64,000 bases of DNA from Aurelia coerulea (Eukaryota; Cnidaria; Scyphozoa; Semaeostomeae; Ulmaridae). The translations under genes were made by a program, and so were the position numbers. Below, piece after piece: positions 1-9,828 of the stretch. The notes under the pieces are model-generated. The model made no database searches and was not told where the DNA came from. It saw only the letters and a list, made by a program, of their open reading frames with translations. Each line of letters opens with the position of its first letter. Position 1 is the first letter of the stretch. The stretch spans positions 21,649,001 through 21,713,000 of the forward strand of contig CM076948.1 in assembly GCA_039566865.1 (NCBI GenBank), in the 5' to 3' direction.

Positions 1-309
1 AAAACTTTGCTGACCCCATTTTTTCACTGGAAACTTTGTTGTTTTTCAGTCACAACAAAGAAAGAGTTTAGAAGTTTTTGTGAAACATAACTTTGCAAGG
101 TGCACATGGAAGATTTTTAGGACGATAACACAGGCAGGGAGAATGAGAATAAATTGCAACCCTGTGGGAATAAATTAATGAGAATAAATTGCAATAACGT
201 AAAGCATTACATGAAAATAATTAACTGCAACATAAACTAAAGCTACGAAAAGAAATAAAATGATACAAAGGTGAGGAGAGGAGACAAAAATTTCACTGAA
301 ATGAATCTC

Positions 310-402
<93 letters not shown>

Positions 403-865
403 AATGATTCATGAAACATATGAGTTAAAAACTAACTACATATAAATTCATACGCCCCAGAAGAAGCAAAGCTTATCAAGTCTGGCGCTTACAGCAAAAC
501 AGAACGGTATACAGCGCTAAGAAAATTTAAGACTACAAATAACTACAAATACAAATAACTAAAAATTTAAAACTACAAATAACTATATTGTTTTTTAATA
601 CCAAGATGATAATGAATATAAGATCGTTAACAGAATGAAAAAACGTTAGGTTAGGTGTCGATAATATAACTATGAATAATTTATGCTAATACTACTAAGA
701 TAATATATGGAAATGGAAAGGAGGAAAGATAAAACTAAAATTACTCAATTACTGATGATTAAGCCCGTAATTAAGAAACAGTTGATTTATGGAAGAGAAA
801 TTGTATCATATGACAAGACCCAGTATGTAAATTAAATGCAAATTGTTGGTTGAAATATTTATTAT
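1..865. other. AT-rich sequence, no gene seen
   Basis: Apart from the (GAT)n tract I see no coding region and no recognisable repeat here. Short phrases recur (ACTACAAATAACTA around 531-585), which suggests local slippage. The missing first exon of the TPPP gene that continues at 2954 was searched for and not found. Confidence 0.5.
312..402. repeat. (GAT)n microsatellite
   Basis: About thirty uninterrupted GAT/ATG trinucleotide units, breaking down at the right edge into ATAATGATT. It is not in a plausible reading frame, so it is a simple repeat and not a poly-Asp tract. Confidence 0.95.
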
Positions 866-2173
866 GAGGGTGTAGAAGGGGTTTTGACTAGCTGACTAAC
901 AGACTGTTTTGCACACTGACTAATGACTAATTTTGTTCAAAAGCATAGACTAATGACTAACTATATTCTGTAGTTGACTTTTGACTAAGCCTATTTTTCT
1001 CTGCATTTAGTCAAAAGTACACTTGCACAGAGGCCAGAAGTAGCACAAACCCTGTTTTTTCAGCAATGAATGTCGAAAGGAATGGAAAAACGACCAGCTT
1101 TTACCACACAAAAAATATTCTTTTTAAAAACAATCAGTGGCAGGGACGTGGGAAGCATCTCAAACTTGGGGGCACGACACTTCAAGGGCACTGTTTTCAT
1201 TAGGTTTAAGGGGCACTCCCTGAGAATAAACTGGCATTTCTTTGTTTCTTGCAAAATTTTGGGGGAAGCACGTGCCCCCAATGCCCCCCCCCCCCTCGGT
1301 TCCTACGTCTCTGATCAGTGGTAGGCTGAGATTTTTCAATTCTTCTTCTTTCCTTCAGCATCAATATCTCGAGAATGGGGCCAGAGAATGGTTGTAACAC
1401 ATATCAATTTTGTGTTCCCTCTTCTTCCTCCATTCAGGAAAGCACTTCTACCCTGACTGTTCAATTCAAACATATTTTGGGTTACCCATGGTTATACCTC
1501 TAGTTCAAGCAATGGACACAAAACGACCTTATCGTGTAGTACAGTAGTCAGCAATCTGGTTCTATCTTGACGTTTTCGGCTAAGGAAATGGTGTATTTTA
1601 TCACACGCAATTACAACACAATTTTTGGCACTATCTTGGGGCAAAGGTGATGGAAAGTTTTGGGAGAATAACTGGTCTTCCTGACAATGAAATAAGCAAT
1701 CCAATTGTGACGTGCATATCTTTGGCTGCATAGAAATAGCTATGTTTGGCTGTATGCAATATAATGTCACTCATTACGCCGTTCTCAGGGATCTACAACT
1801 ATATGATGGTGGTGTCAGCAGGAAGCCTGGTCTTGAGATACATAGGCCACTTCTGTCATGTTCTAATCGAAAAAGGGGACAGATAAGGTGTTTATGTATA
1901 ACAGTTTCACCCGCAGCTTGGCACTCAAATTCTTAAAACTGGTGGTGCACCCACGAAATCAGAGTTAACGTAAAAGAAAATTTGATTATTTTCCCATTCA
2001 GACATAGGTAATTACTGCAGTTTATCATACACTTTTGCATAGAAGAGCTCATAACAGAAATTTCACTTTCAAAGGAAAGTTTGACTAATTGAAGCAAAAT
2101 GTCTTGACTAGTGACTAACTGGACGCTTTACTGCTTGACTAGTGACTAGCGGTACCACCCTTTCTACACCCTC
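866..2173. mobile_element. Terminal-inverted-repeat element, non-autonomous
   Basis: The left end GAGGGTGTAGAAGGGG is mirrored by CCCTTTCTACACCCTC at the right end. Both subterminal regions carry scattered TGACTA(A/G)TGACTA units (about 888-990 and 2082-2148). No transposase frame is present. A 173-bp hAT-like MITE is nested at 1141-1313. The superfamily is not recognised. Confidence 0.7.
1141..1313. mobile_element. 173-bp hAT-like MITE, copy 1
   Basis: The ends are CAGGGACGTGGGAAGC and TTCCTACGTCTCTG. It is bounded by a perfect 8-bp duplication, ATCAGTGG, at 1133-1140 and 1314-1321. Eight-bp duplications with CAG-type ends are the hallmark of hAT transposons. A second copy of identical length, in the opposite orientation, is at 41517-41689. 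The interior has a C-tract near the right end. Confidence 0.85.
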
Positions 2174-2953
2174 TATTATCTAGGTAAGATCCTAGTTTGT
2201 AATCTTTTAAGGCCTTGATGTTTCCTTTCAGAATGACTATCTTTATTTAATTCAGGAGGTTGAGAGTTCCAGAGCCTGGGACCTTTAACAGTTATGGCTC
2301 GGTTGCCAAATCGATTTATAGTTTTTGGTATAGCAAAATTGTCACTGTAGCGGGTGGGATATTGATGAATGCTTGATCTGGTCTGAAATAAATTTTGGAA
2401 AACTTCTTACAGTTTTGCCTTGTTGTGCGTGTGTAAATGCTTGTTGTGCGTGGGGCAATGAAATGATAGCTGCATTACTTTGGCTTAGAATTCCTTTCTC
2501 GATTATGTTCCAACAAAAGTAATTAACCTTACCTTACCTTCTCTCTTTGTTTTTGAAAGAATTCCAATGCCCCCTCAAGCCACTTACATATATCTTTTTC
2601 ATATAAGCTCCCACAATAATGTCTCGCTCAATTGCTAACCCAGACCACCCCCCAGGCAGCCCGGGGGTCAACAAAAATTTCTTCCACAAATGCCTGGGCA
2701 CCGGTCAAATTTTGTGTGGTGAATGCCCGGGCCAGGCACTGAGAAAATGCCACATTCCCAGTTACTGTTAAGCAGGCTCCAGCTGTTCTTATCAAATGTT
2801 ACTCAAATGCCCGTGGGCCAGGGAATATTTTTTTGAGCAAATGCCTGGGGGTGTCCCGAGGGATGGTCAGGGTAAGAATTTAATGAGACATAACTTACTC
2901 CTTATTATTAAGAGTTGTAAGCCAGTTAATCTGCATACTTATTTTACTTCCAG
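2174..2953. repeat. Intergenic/intron sequence with G/C-rich inverted repeat (about 2637-2876)
   Basis: From 2637 to 2876 there are repeated phrases of the type CAAATGCC(T/C)GGGC, and the ends roughly mirror each other (ACCCAGACCACCCCCC and its counterpart near 2850-2876). It resembles the other G-tract-bounded repeats of this window. The remainder holds nothing I recognise. Confidence 0.4.
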
Positions 2954-3098
2954 GAAAACTGAACGCAAAATAACCTTCAAGCAATTCCAAGATGCATTGA
3001 AGCTCTTAGCTGAAAAGAAGTATGGCTCTGCATCTGATATTGGGAAACTGGAAAGTGTTATTTTGAAAACCGAAGGACCAAAAACAAGCGGAGCAACT
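2954..3098 (+). CDS. TPPP gene A, middle coding exon
   Basis: The exon is 145 nt, bounded by TTCCAG and GTAAGT. It encodes the helical middle segment of the p25-alpha domain, ending GPKTSGAT. It has exactly the same length and phases as the gene B exon at 21039-21183. Confidence 0.92.
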
Positions 3099-6090
3099 GT
3101 AAGTATTTGCAAGTTTTTGTAAATTCGTAAAGTGCGGGGATGTGCACTCCAAGAAGTAATTTTTAACCTGGCTCTAGAATAGAGAATTCTCCCCTCTAAT
3201 GATACCTGGCTTTAGAAAAAATTGGTGAAAGGCATATTTCAAAATCTTACAACTACACTGCGCAACATTGAAATAACAGCCTGCTCTTACAAAATATCCC
3301 TTTTGACAACCGGCTTCAGAAAAACTGCCTTCTTTTGATGCCCGGTGCTATTAAAAAGAGGCCAAAGCAATACCCGGAAAAGAGTTACACATCCCATCAG
3401 CAAAACTAAGTAACCCCCCTAACCACTCGGTTTTAGGGAGCTGCAGGACATTATTTATTGGTAGGCTAAATTTAATATTCATTAGTTTGAAGAAGAACTT
3501 AGTTTGAAGAACTTAACATGAGAGAGGGGCAAGTGGCATTTATGTATTTCTAGCATTAGTTTTTGCAAATGTTTGCATTGCATTTATTAGTTTTTGCAAA
3601 CTTTTGCATTTTATAGTTAGCTCACCGAACCTTCTCCAAAAAATCTTTAAACGTTGCATCATAATCCCTATGCAGAGCTCTCAATGCCCTGACGTTTGTG
3701 CAAACGGTTGATTGTGTTATTTGCAGTCTTACCACAAAACATCTACAGGCAGTAGTTGAAGTTTGAGAGATTAAATGCATGGCAGAGTATTTTGGCCTTG
3801 CCTACACATCAAAATATCTTGCAATACCAGAAAATGCATGGTTTTCTGATTCATCTTTGTACAGATGTACCGGGTGTCCCAAAAAAAGCGCAGCAGATTT
3901 GAAAAACTATGACACATTCGCAAGCTGTTTCAAAGTAATAATCAAATGATAACTTTTATCAAAATATGCAATGATTAGGCCACATAAAATAAATTAATAG
4001 ATTCTCATCACAAAGTCTTGGAAACTCTTGGGGCGCGGGAGGTTTATATTTTATATTTTATACATGATTTTTTTGGCAAATCTAGCCAAATCAGCGAGAG
4101 AACACATTATTCCGGTGAATTATTTGCCTACACAGTCTTTTGCGCAGGGAAATGCCTACCCTGGGCCGTTTGTAGAAGAAGAGGGAGAAGCGACAAACAG
4201 TTTTACGATTGTCGATGTTTGTAGGAGCTGTTTACAATTTTCAACATCAACCAGAACATGTGATTTTACTCAATGCTTTTGACTGCAATCACAAGACAAG
4301 TGATTTCTTGTGAATTTCCTGCAGAAATCCAATTAAATTGCTGTGAAATCTGGCCCAAACTCGAGCGACATGTCTAATTTCAGTGCTTTTCCATGTCTTG
4401 TGAATATATTTTGCTAGGACCCCATTTAAATTGTAACGGTGCACTTTGGATTTGGGTCCGAAGATCAGCCTCCCGTTTACACTGTTCAATTCTTAACACT
4501 TTGGCTCTTCCTATGAACAGATTTTTGCATGGGAGCAGTGTAAATGTTCTTGAACCATAACAACTTTGCAACGAATCAAAACTGTGCCAATACAGTGAAA
4601 ACGTCGTTTCAGATTGACACTTGCATGACAATTGTTTATAGTTGTATGATAATTTTCGCGAATTCTACCTTTTGTTCGCTACAATCATGTATCATAAGGA
4701 GTAAAACAGTGCAAATAAATAAAAAACAATAAAGCTATGTTTACAACGTTATATAAAATATAAGAATATCACAAATATTGCAATTGGCGAGTGGGCGGTA
4801 CTTTTATATTTTTGTGTGTTATCCCCGGGAGCATAAAAGCATAATTCCCGGGCGATTTCATCCTCCCAAGAGGAGGGCATGTGCTAAAATTTCTGTCGTG
4901 TTTTTGGGCACATTTTGAAGGTTTCTTGAATGTTTCTCGAGAAAATCCCTCAGAAGTTCAGAACGGAGTGGCCGATTTCAATAAAGTAAATTTTAAAATG
5001 GATTTATACAGGATTTGAACATGTCTACCGTTAGGTTATATACCGGGTGAGCCAGAAAGAAGTTACCACTTTCCACTGGCCAGGATAAATCACACACTAG
5101 GCCAATTTTAGTTGTTTTTGGTTTAATCTTTTGCCAACATCCTATATTATTCTGGGTTATTTTTTGTAGATTTTTCGGACGCCAATTTATCGATATATTA
5201 GCGATTTCTTGAAATATTTTGGCCTGCAGACTGCCCAAAAAGATCGAAAAACAGTGATCAAAGTTCTTACAGATTGAACTTGGCAGAACAAAAGGGAGTG
5301 CTCTTCGAAATGACTAGGGAATTCTGAAATGGATTGGTACAATCTGTCGCACGAGCGCGCGGTTGTTCAATAACTGCGCAAGTTTAATTTCAAAGAAATG
5401 ATACAACAACTGAGAGTCTCTATATAAATAAAAATGACATTAAACTTGCGCAATCATTGAACGACCGCTCGTTCGACAGATTGTAACTAATCCCGTTCCA
5501 AACTCCCTAGTCACTTTGAAGAGCACTCCCCTTGTTCTGCCAAGTTCAATCTGTAGGAACTTTGATCACTGTTTTTCGATGTTTTTGGTAAGTCTGCAGG
5601 CCAAAAAATTTCAAGAAATCGTCAATATATCGATAAATTGGCATCCGAAAAATCTACAAAAAATAACCCAGAATAATATAGAATATTGACAAAAGATTAA
5701 ATGAAAAACAACTAAAATTGGCCAACTGTGTGATTTATCCTGGCCTGTCGAAAGTGGGAACTTTTTTCTGGCTCACCCGGTATTTGTCGATGTCACTATC
5801 TTTATATATACAGGGAGCCGTGATCTTTCGAACGGGCATTCTTTTTATTGACTCACCCGATAACTATGATATCGTAATCGGTCTTCACATCTTTCCCACA
5901 GAAAGTTGTTGCTGCTGGAGGAGTTGATAGACTTACCGATACTTCAAAGTACACAGGGAGTCACAAAGAAAGATTTGATGAATCTGGCAAAGGAAAAGGT
6001 CTGGAAGGAAGGAAAGATTTTGATAAACATGCTGCCGATGGGTATGTTGGAGGATACAAAGGGTCGGATACATATGACAAAACCCATTGA
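2954..6090 (+). CDS. TPPP/p25-alpha family protein, gene A (3' part; exons 2954-3098 and 5902-6090)
   Basis: This is a tubulin polymerization-promoting protein, a cytoplasmic microtubule-binding and bundling protein also linked to cilia. Two exons are visible. The first encodes [10 protein letters not shown] and [10 protein letters not shown]. The second encodes the diagnostic p25-alpha core [22 protein letters not shown] and GYVGGYK, ending YDKTH-stop. The splice phases fit: exon 2 begins with the third base of a split codon and ends in phase 0, and exon 3 starts in phase 0 after CCCACAG. The visible part is 48 plus 62 residues. The N-terminal exon, which by analogy with gene B should encode about 52 residues, is not in the window. 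Gene B downstream has the same intron phases, so the two are tandem duplicates. No stop or frameshift is seen, so it is probably functional. Confidence 0.9.
3099..4856 (+). other. TPPP gene A intron, left part
   Basis: No coding sequence is seen. At 3125-3400 there is diffuse repeat-like sequence with CCGG(C/T)T phrases. At 3868 a solo transposon end occurs. The remainder is AT-rich and unassigned. Confidence 0.5.
3868..3889 (+). mobile_element. Solo mariner-like terminus
   Basis: TACCGGGTGTCCCAAAAAAA matches the tip of the complete element at 54775-55312 and the left end at 60326. No mirrored right end was found nearby, so this is a truncated copy. Confidence 0.6.
4857..5860. mobile_element. 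MITE family 2, copy a (left-truncated, interrupted)
   Basis: The interior matches the intact copy at 23843-24473: CATCCTCCCAAGAGGA, then the GGGCAC(A/G)TTTTGAA region. The right tip ends GACTCACCCGA. It is split by a family 1 MITE inserted at a TA dinucleotide (5043-5780). The left half of the element is missing. Confidence 0.8.
5043..5780. mobile_element. MITE family 1, 738-bp near-perfect palindrome
   Basis: The ends are CCGGGTGAGCCAGAAA and its mirror TTTCTGGCTCACCCGG, flanked by TA on both sides. The two arms are about 350 bp each and mirror each other almost to the centre (around 5411). TA target duplication with CCGGGTG ends is typical of Tc1/mariner-derived MITEs. It sits inside MITE family 2 copy a. 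A half-copy is at 37781-38095. Confidence 0.92.
5902..6090 (+). CDS. TPPP gene A, terminal coding exon
   Basis: 62 codons plus stop follow the acceptor CCCACAG. It holds the whole C-terminal p25-alpha signature, including GKGKGLEGR and GYVGGYK. The 3' untranslated sequence to about 6450 matches that behind the gene B terminal exons (shared landmark GACCAGCTTTGCATGATGG near 6425), so exon and 3' UTR were duplicated together. Confidence 0.93.
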   Translation, partial: KVVAAGGVDRLTDTSKYTGSHKERFDESGKGKGLEGRKDFDKHAADGYVGGYKGSDTYDKTH

Positions 6091-6503
6091 ACTTTCACAT
6101 GACTTTTTATTTTGAGTAAGTGTGTTTTGTAATGCACTAAATGTGCAAAAAGCATAAAAATCAGAGAGTTACATTTACATTCCATCACACTTAGTTTTAG
6201 ATTTTTCGTACAAGCATGTTTTATCTTCAGCTGGACTGTAAATACTTCAGCTATCGTTGTCTCACATTTTAACACACATGCTAGAATTAATCATTATATT
6301 TTGACAGTACTTTTTGTTGGCTGTTGCTAGATCTAATCAGAGTATTTTGCAAAAAATTAATATTAAAGAAGATAGTTTAATATTGATTATCAATATAAAT
6401 TGAGCTAATGCTGTTTTTTATTGGACCAGCTTTGCATGATGGTATGGCGGGGGCAAGTAAAGTACATGGTAAGTCAAAAAATTATTGACATTTCTTAACT
6501 GTA
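6091..6503 (+). other. Probable 3' UTR and flank of TPPP gene A
   Basis: Homologous to 26183-26390 and 28974-29410 behind the gene B terminal exons. No clear AATAAA signal is placed within the shared part, so the polyadenylation site is not assigned. Confidence 0.55.
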
Positions 6504-7407
6504 CACCAGGTGAGCCAGAAAAGGCCCTGTTTTGAAAATGAATAGCACCAAGAGTACTTGATCGATTGGAATGAATTTAATTCTGCTTGACTGCCGAGAG
6601 ATTGAAGTATTTTTATTATTTCATTGTGTATTTATGAGCGACGGGAATGTAGGTAAACTCGACTCTACGAAAATTTCTTGGCTGCAAAATGCCAGAGAAA
6701 GGCCCATACATTTACACTCTTTTTTTATAAGAATACTATACATTTTGTCCAGCCTCGATATTCTTAAGAAGTTTTCGTTTTGAGCCTGAATATATTCTTA
6801 AAGTATTCTTATTCTTGTTCAACGCTTCCAAAGGAAATAGCTGACTGACCTCAAATAGAAAACCAAGCTTTTGAAAAGATGAGATATGTCAGTCATGCGA
6901 ATCTCTGTTATAAACATCGCAAAACAGGCAACTGCTGAAAAATGAGACACAAATATATGAACTGAGGCTGAGCAATATTCTTATAATATTCTTAAAAATT
7001 TGATAACTCGGAGCCTGAATATTCTTATAAACATTATTCTCATAAAAAGAAAGTGTGTATGTATACAAAGGCACATTTATTGCCATGGGATTTAAAAGAA
7101 TCAGTGTTCGTTTGAAAATATATTTCTTTTAATTCCTGAGAGAGGTGAAATGCCCTTGAGTATCGTTCTGCGTGAGGAGATTCCTTACGATTTTATCAAG
7201 TGTTTGGGCCCATTTTCAGGCATTTCGCAGCAAAAATTTTCGTAAAGTCGAATTTACCTATATTTTCAGTGCTCATAAAAACGCGAGAAAAATCACAATA
7301 ATAGTCCAGGTTTTCGGCTTTTAACTGAAATTTGAATCATTCAGATCTGTCAAGTCCTCTTGACGTTGTGAATTTTCAAAAGCGAAATCTTTTTCAGGTA
7401 CACCCTG
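6504..7407. mobile_element. Inverted-repeat element with mariner-like ends
   Basis: The left tip CACCAGGTGAGCC and right tip GGTACACCCTG are flanked by TA. Internally, AGGTAAACTCGACTCTACG (about 6652) is mirrored near 7232-7258. A fragment of the same family occurs around 56375-56420. Several short ATTCTTATAA(T/C)ATTC phrases lie in the middle (6780-7040). No transposase is present. Confidence 0.7.
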
Positions 7408-7656
7408 TATAATTACACTCTAGTCCACCAATTTCATCGTACTACTACCTTTTTGCCATCTTATAGTGAAGAGGATTTACAGGGACCGGTAAAGAGAATT
7501 TTAACGAAATGGATTGTTCTGTAAAAAGTGTATTGTATTGACACCATGTTTTGATGAATAACGTGCACATGCAACAAGCACACAAGGACAAAATAGGGAA
7601 CTCTGTACCATCGCTATGGCGATAAATTTTCTTGGCCGTGCGATCCAGCAACACAC
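7408..7656. other. Unassigned intergenic sequence
   Basis: I see no gene or clear repeat structure here. Confidence 0.4.
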
Positions 7657-7784
7657 GTTTACATGAGAAATTTCAACCCGTGTTGAGTTGAACACGGGTA
7701 TAGTTTCAATTCCGTTGACGGTGTTAACCTTAATCGCGCTTACATGAAGGAGGCCTCAACCCGTGTTGAAATTCTCATGTAAAC
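7657..7784. mobile_element. 128-bp MITE
   Basis: GTTTACATGAGAAATTTCAA at the left is mirrored by TTGAAATTCTCATGTAAAC at the right, with CCCGTGTTGA inside each arm. No coding capacity. Confidence 0.85.
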
Positions 7785-7908
7785 ACAAAAGTTTTTCAAC
7801 TCGGGGTTTGTTGATATCAAAGACAGAATGTTAACAAAGGAGATCGAACCTATTACCGCAATCTTTAAAATTTTTAAATTGGACTCACATTCCTTCTTCA
7901 ATTGAGCC

Positions 7909-8282
7909 TATTTTACACCAGGCGCAATCTTTTGGCGAAAGCGGGCTATTCCGTTCAAACGCATGCACAGAAAATTTTTTAAGATGCAATTTAGCGGAAT
8001 ATTTCCGTGGCGGAATAGTAGAAACCATTTCAGCGTATCCGTGATGAAAAATTCCGCTTCATGTTTTCCACCAATCAAATCAAAAAACGATGACGTCGAC
8101 CAAAATGGCGTGATCTTCGATCGTTCTTTCAAACATGGCATCTCAGCACGAAGGCCTAGACAGGCAGGCTCTGCTTTATTCAATGCATGCAGCTGCTGCT
8201 CCATTTTGGGCTTATACAATATGCGCAGCGACATCGTCACGACATCTTCATCCCGCGCGGAAATTCCGCCTGGTGTAAAATA
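7909..8282. mobile_element. 374-bp MITE
   Basis: TATTTTACACCAGGCG at the left is mirrored by CGCCTGGTGTAAAATA at the right, and GCGGAAT phrases recur inside both arms. Open frames on both strands within it come from this symmetry and are not genes. Confidence 0.85.
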
Positions 8283-8400
8283 AGCTTAACTTTTTCATGT
8301 TGAATTAAAGGTAATGTGCAGGAATAGCTATTTATCCCTGGTAATGTATCCATGTAGGGGGGCATGCCAATTTCACGTGATATTTCATGTAATCACTTCG

Positions 8401-8917
8401 GTAAAGGAGCTCACTGGGTGGCAAGTAGTAATCTAAGCAGACTGATGACTTCTAGAATATTAACCAGAAAAATTATTTGATGACTATCTAGATCATGTCC
8501 TAAAAGTATTGCAATCTTCCCTGGTCACAGGCAACATTAATAGTAAAGGAGCTCACTGGGTGGCAAGTAGTAATCTAAGCAGACTGATGACTTGTTGCGC
8601 TTTCGGAGCTGAAATTTTAGTTTGCATGTGATCAGTCAAATTTTGCCGATCACAGCACTCTCTTCGAGGCTCTCCGTCTGCATCGAGTCAGCATATTTAG
8701 ACAGAATGTCCAGAATGTATTCTCAGCTGTACTTACATGGACACATTACCGTTAAGATCCAAGTTTCTTATATAAAATGTATTGTGCCTCTTGAAGACTT
8801 CTAGAATATAAACCAGAAAAATTATTTGACGACTATCTGGATCATGTCCTAAAAGTTTTGCAATCCTCCCTGGTTACAGGCAACAAAAATGATAACATGG
8901 CTTTGTGGGCAAATTAA
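8401..8917 (+). repeat. Interleaved direct repeats A-B-A-x-B
   Basis: Block A (about 51 bp, starting GTAAAGGAGCTCACTGGGTG) is at 8401-8451 and 8543-8593. Block B (87 bp, containing CTAGAATAT and GATCATGTCCTAAAAGT) is at 8449-8535 and 8798-8884. The second B block has a 39-codon open frame ending TAA at 8915-8917 (start LLEYKPEK, end NMALWAN). The first copy has a stop in that frame. Not recognised: either a duplicated gene remnant or part of a retroelement. Confidence 0.6.
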
Positions 8918-9061
8918 GTTTCTCTACCGTACGCTCGTAATCGTACGCTCTTTCTTTTACGTCGCATTCTTGCGCCGCATTCTTTCTTCATTCTATTAAT
9001 ATACTATTCTATCAATCGTTCTTTTTCTGCTTCTTACGCTCTAACGTACCTTTTTCTCGTT

Positions 9062-9096
9062 ACTACTGACGAAGGGTTAAGCCCGAAACGTTTAGT
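9062..9096 (+). ncRNA. Hammerhead-ribozyme-like motif (candidate 1)
   Basis: The order of parts is that of a minimal hammerhead: ACTA (stem I), CTGACGA, a GGG/CCC hairpin (stem II, loop TTAAG), GAAA, a self-complementary ACGT (stem III), T at the cleavage position, then TAGT (stem I, complementary to ACTA). An extra A precedes stem II, so the normally conserved first stem II pair is imperfect. Minimal hammerheads with very short stem III are known from Penelope-like retroelements. Activity is not implied. Confidence 0.4.
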
Positions 9097-9176
9097 CTTC
9101 TAAGCTCTAGGCTATTTATTCATTTTAAGATATTTTGTGTATTTATCGATTATTGTAGCCGCACGTGCAAACAAAC

Positions 9177-9283
9177 AATTTATATAAATTAAGTTTCAGT
9201 TTCAGTTTTTTATTTTGAATTCCATACATACAATTCAAATATATTAACTATGCAGCAAAATGCAAGACTTAATAGACAATATT
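9177..9283 (-). repeat. Probable LINE 3' tail, interrupted by transposon copy A
   Basis: On the minus strand the sequence ends with repeated GAAACT units (9184-9200 on the plus strand), a tail seen also at 35748-35770. The target-site duplication of transposon copy A (AATATT, 9278-9283) lies within it. Confidence 0.4.
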
Positions 9284-9828
9284 CACGCCCGACAACACCA
9301 AGCCTGAATTCTGACGTCACTTCCGGCCTCTTTTGCAAGAAAGCTGTGGCGCGAAAGTAAAATTTTGTGATAAATGGCGTCAGCAGGCGTCCCAAGTGCC
9401 CCAAAGCAAAATATCGAGATATAACGCAATAGCTGTATCTTCGCTCTTTCAAGTTCTTTGAGCATTTTGGACTCAGAGCTTCTTGGTTTTTCATATTTGT
9501 CAAAGGCCGTGGACAACTCTGTTTACAAACTTGGGATTCAGCACAGCAGGTAAGCAGACTTTATCATAAATTTAACGTTTTTCCTTTGTTTCATGGAAAT
9601 TTTGTTGAGAGTTTTGGATTCCTCGATGTCGTTTTGTCCTATTTTGCCACCTTTCGCCAATTGTTGACGAAATAAACTTGTCTTTTTCTCGTCTTGAACT
9701 TCGGCTTGCAGTTTCAAGAAAATGAACTTTTGTTGGCCTAAATTTAACCAAAATTTTTTCAAACTCCAATATTTTCTAAACTAAGACAGGAATTCTCATT
9801 TTGGAGATATAACGCAATAGCTGTAAGC

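Noticed and set aside
312..402. Aspartate- or methionine-rich peptide encoded by the GAT tract
   Set aside because: No open reading frame of meaningful length around it; a simple microsatellite.
7908..8283. Overlapping 106-110 codon frames on both strands
   Set aside because: They are produced by the inverted-repeat symmetry of the MITE at 7909-8282 and have no domain similarity.
8401..8593. CRISPR-like direct repeats
   Set aside because: Only two copies of each block, unequal spacing, and a eukaryotic context.
8581..8620. Third hammerhead-like motif (CTGATGA ... GAAA)
   Set aside because: The core boxes occur, but the intervening sequence does not form a plausible stem II and the flanks do not pair as stem I.
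9210..9769. Minus-strand frames of 65-97 codons (and plus-strand counterparts at 17419-17944)
   Set aside because: They are present in both copies of the CACGCCCGAC transposon in several overlapping phases at once, with frameshifts between copies. I treated them as repeat DNA and not as a transposase.
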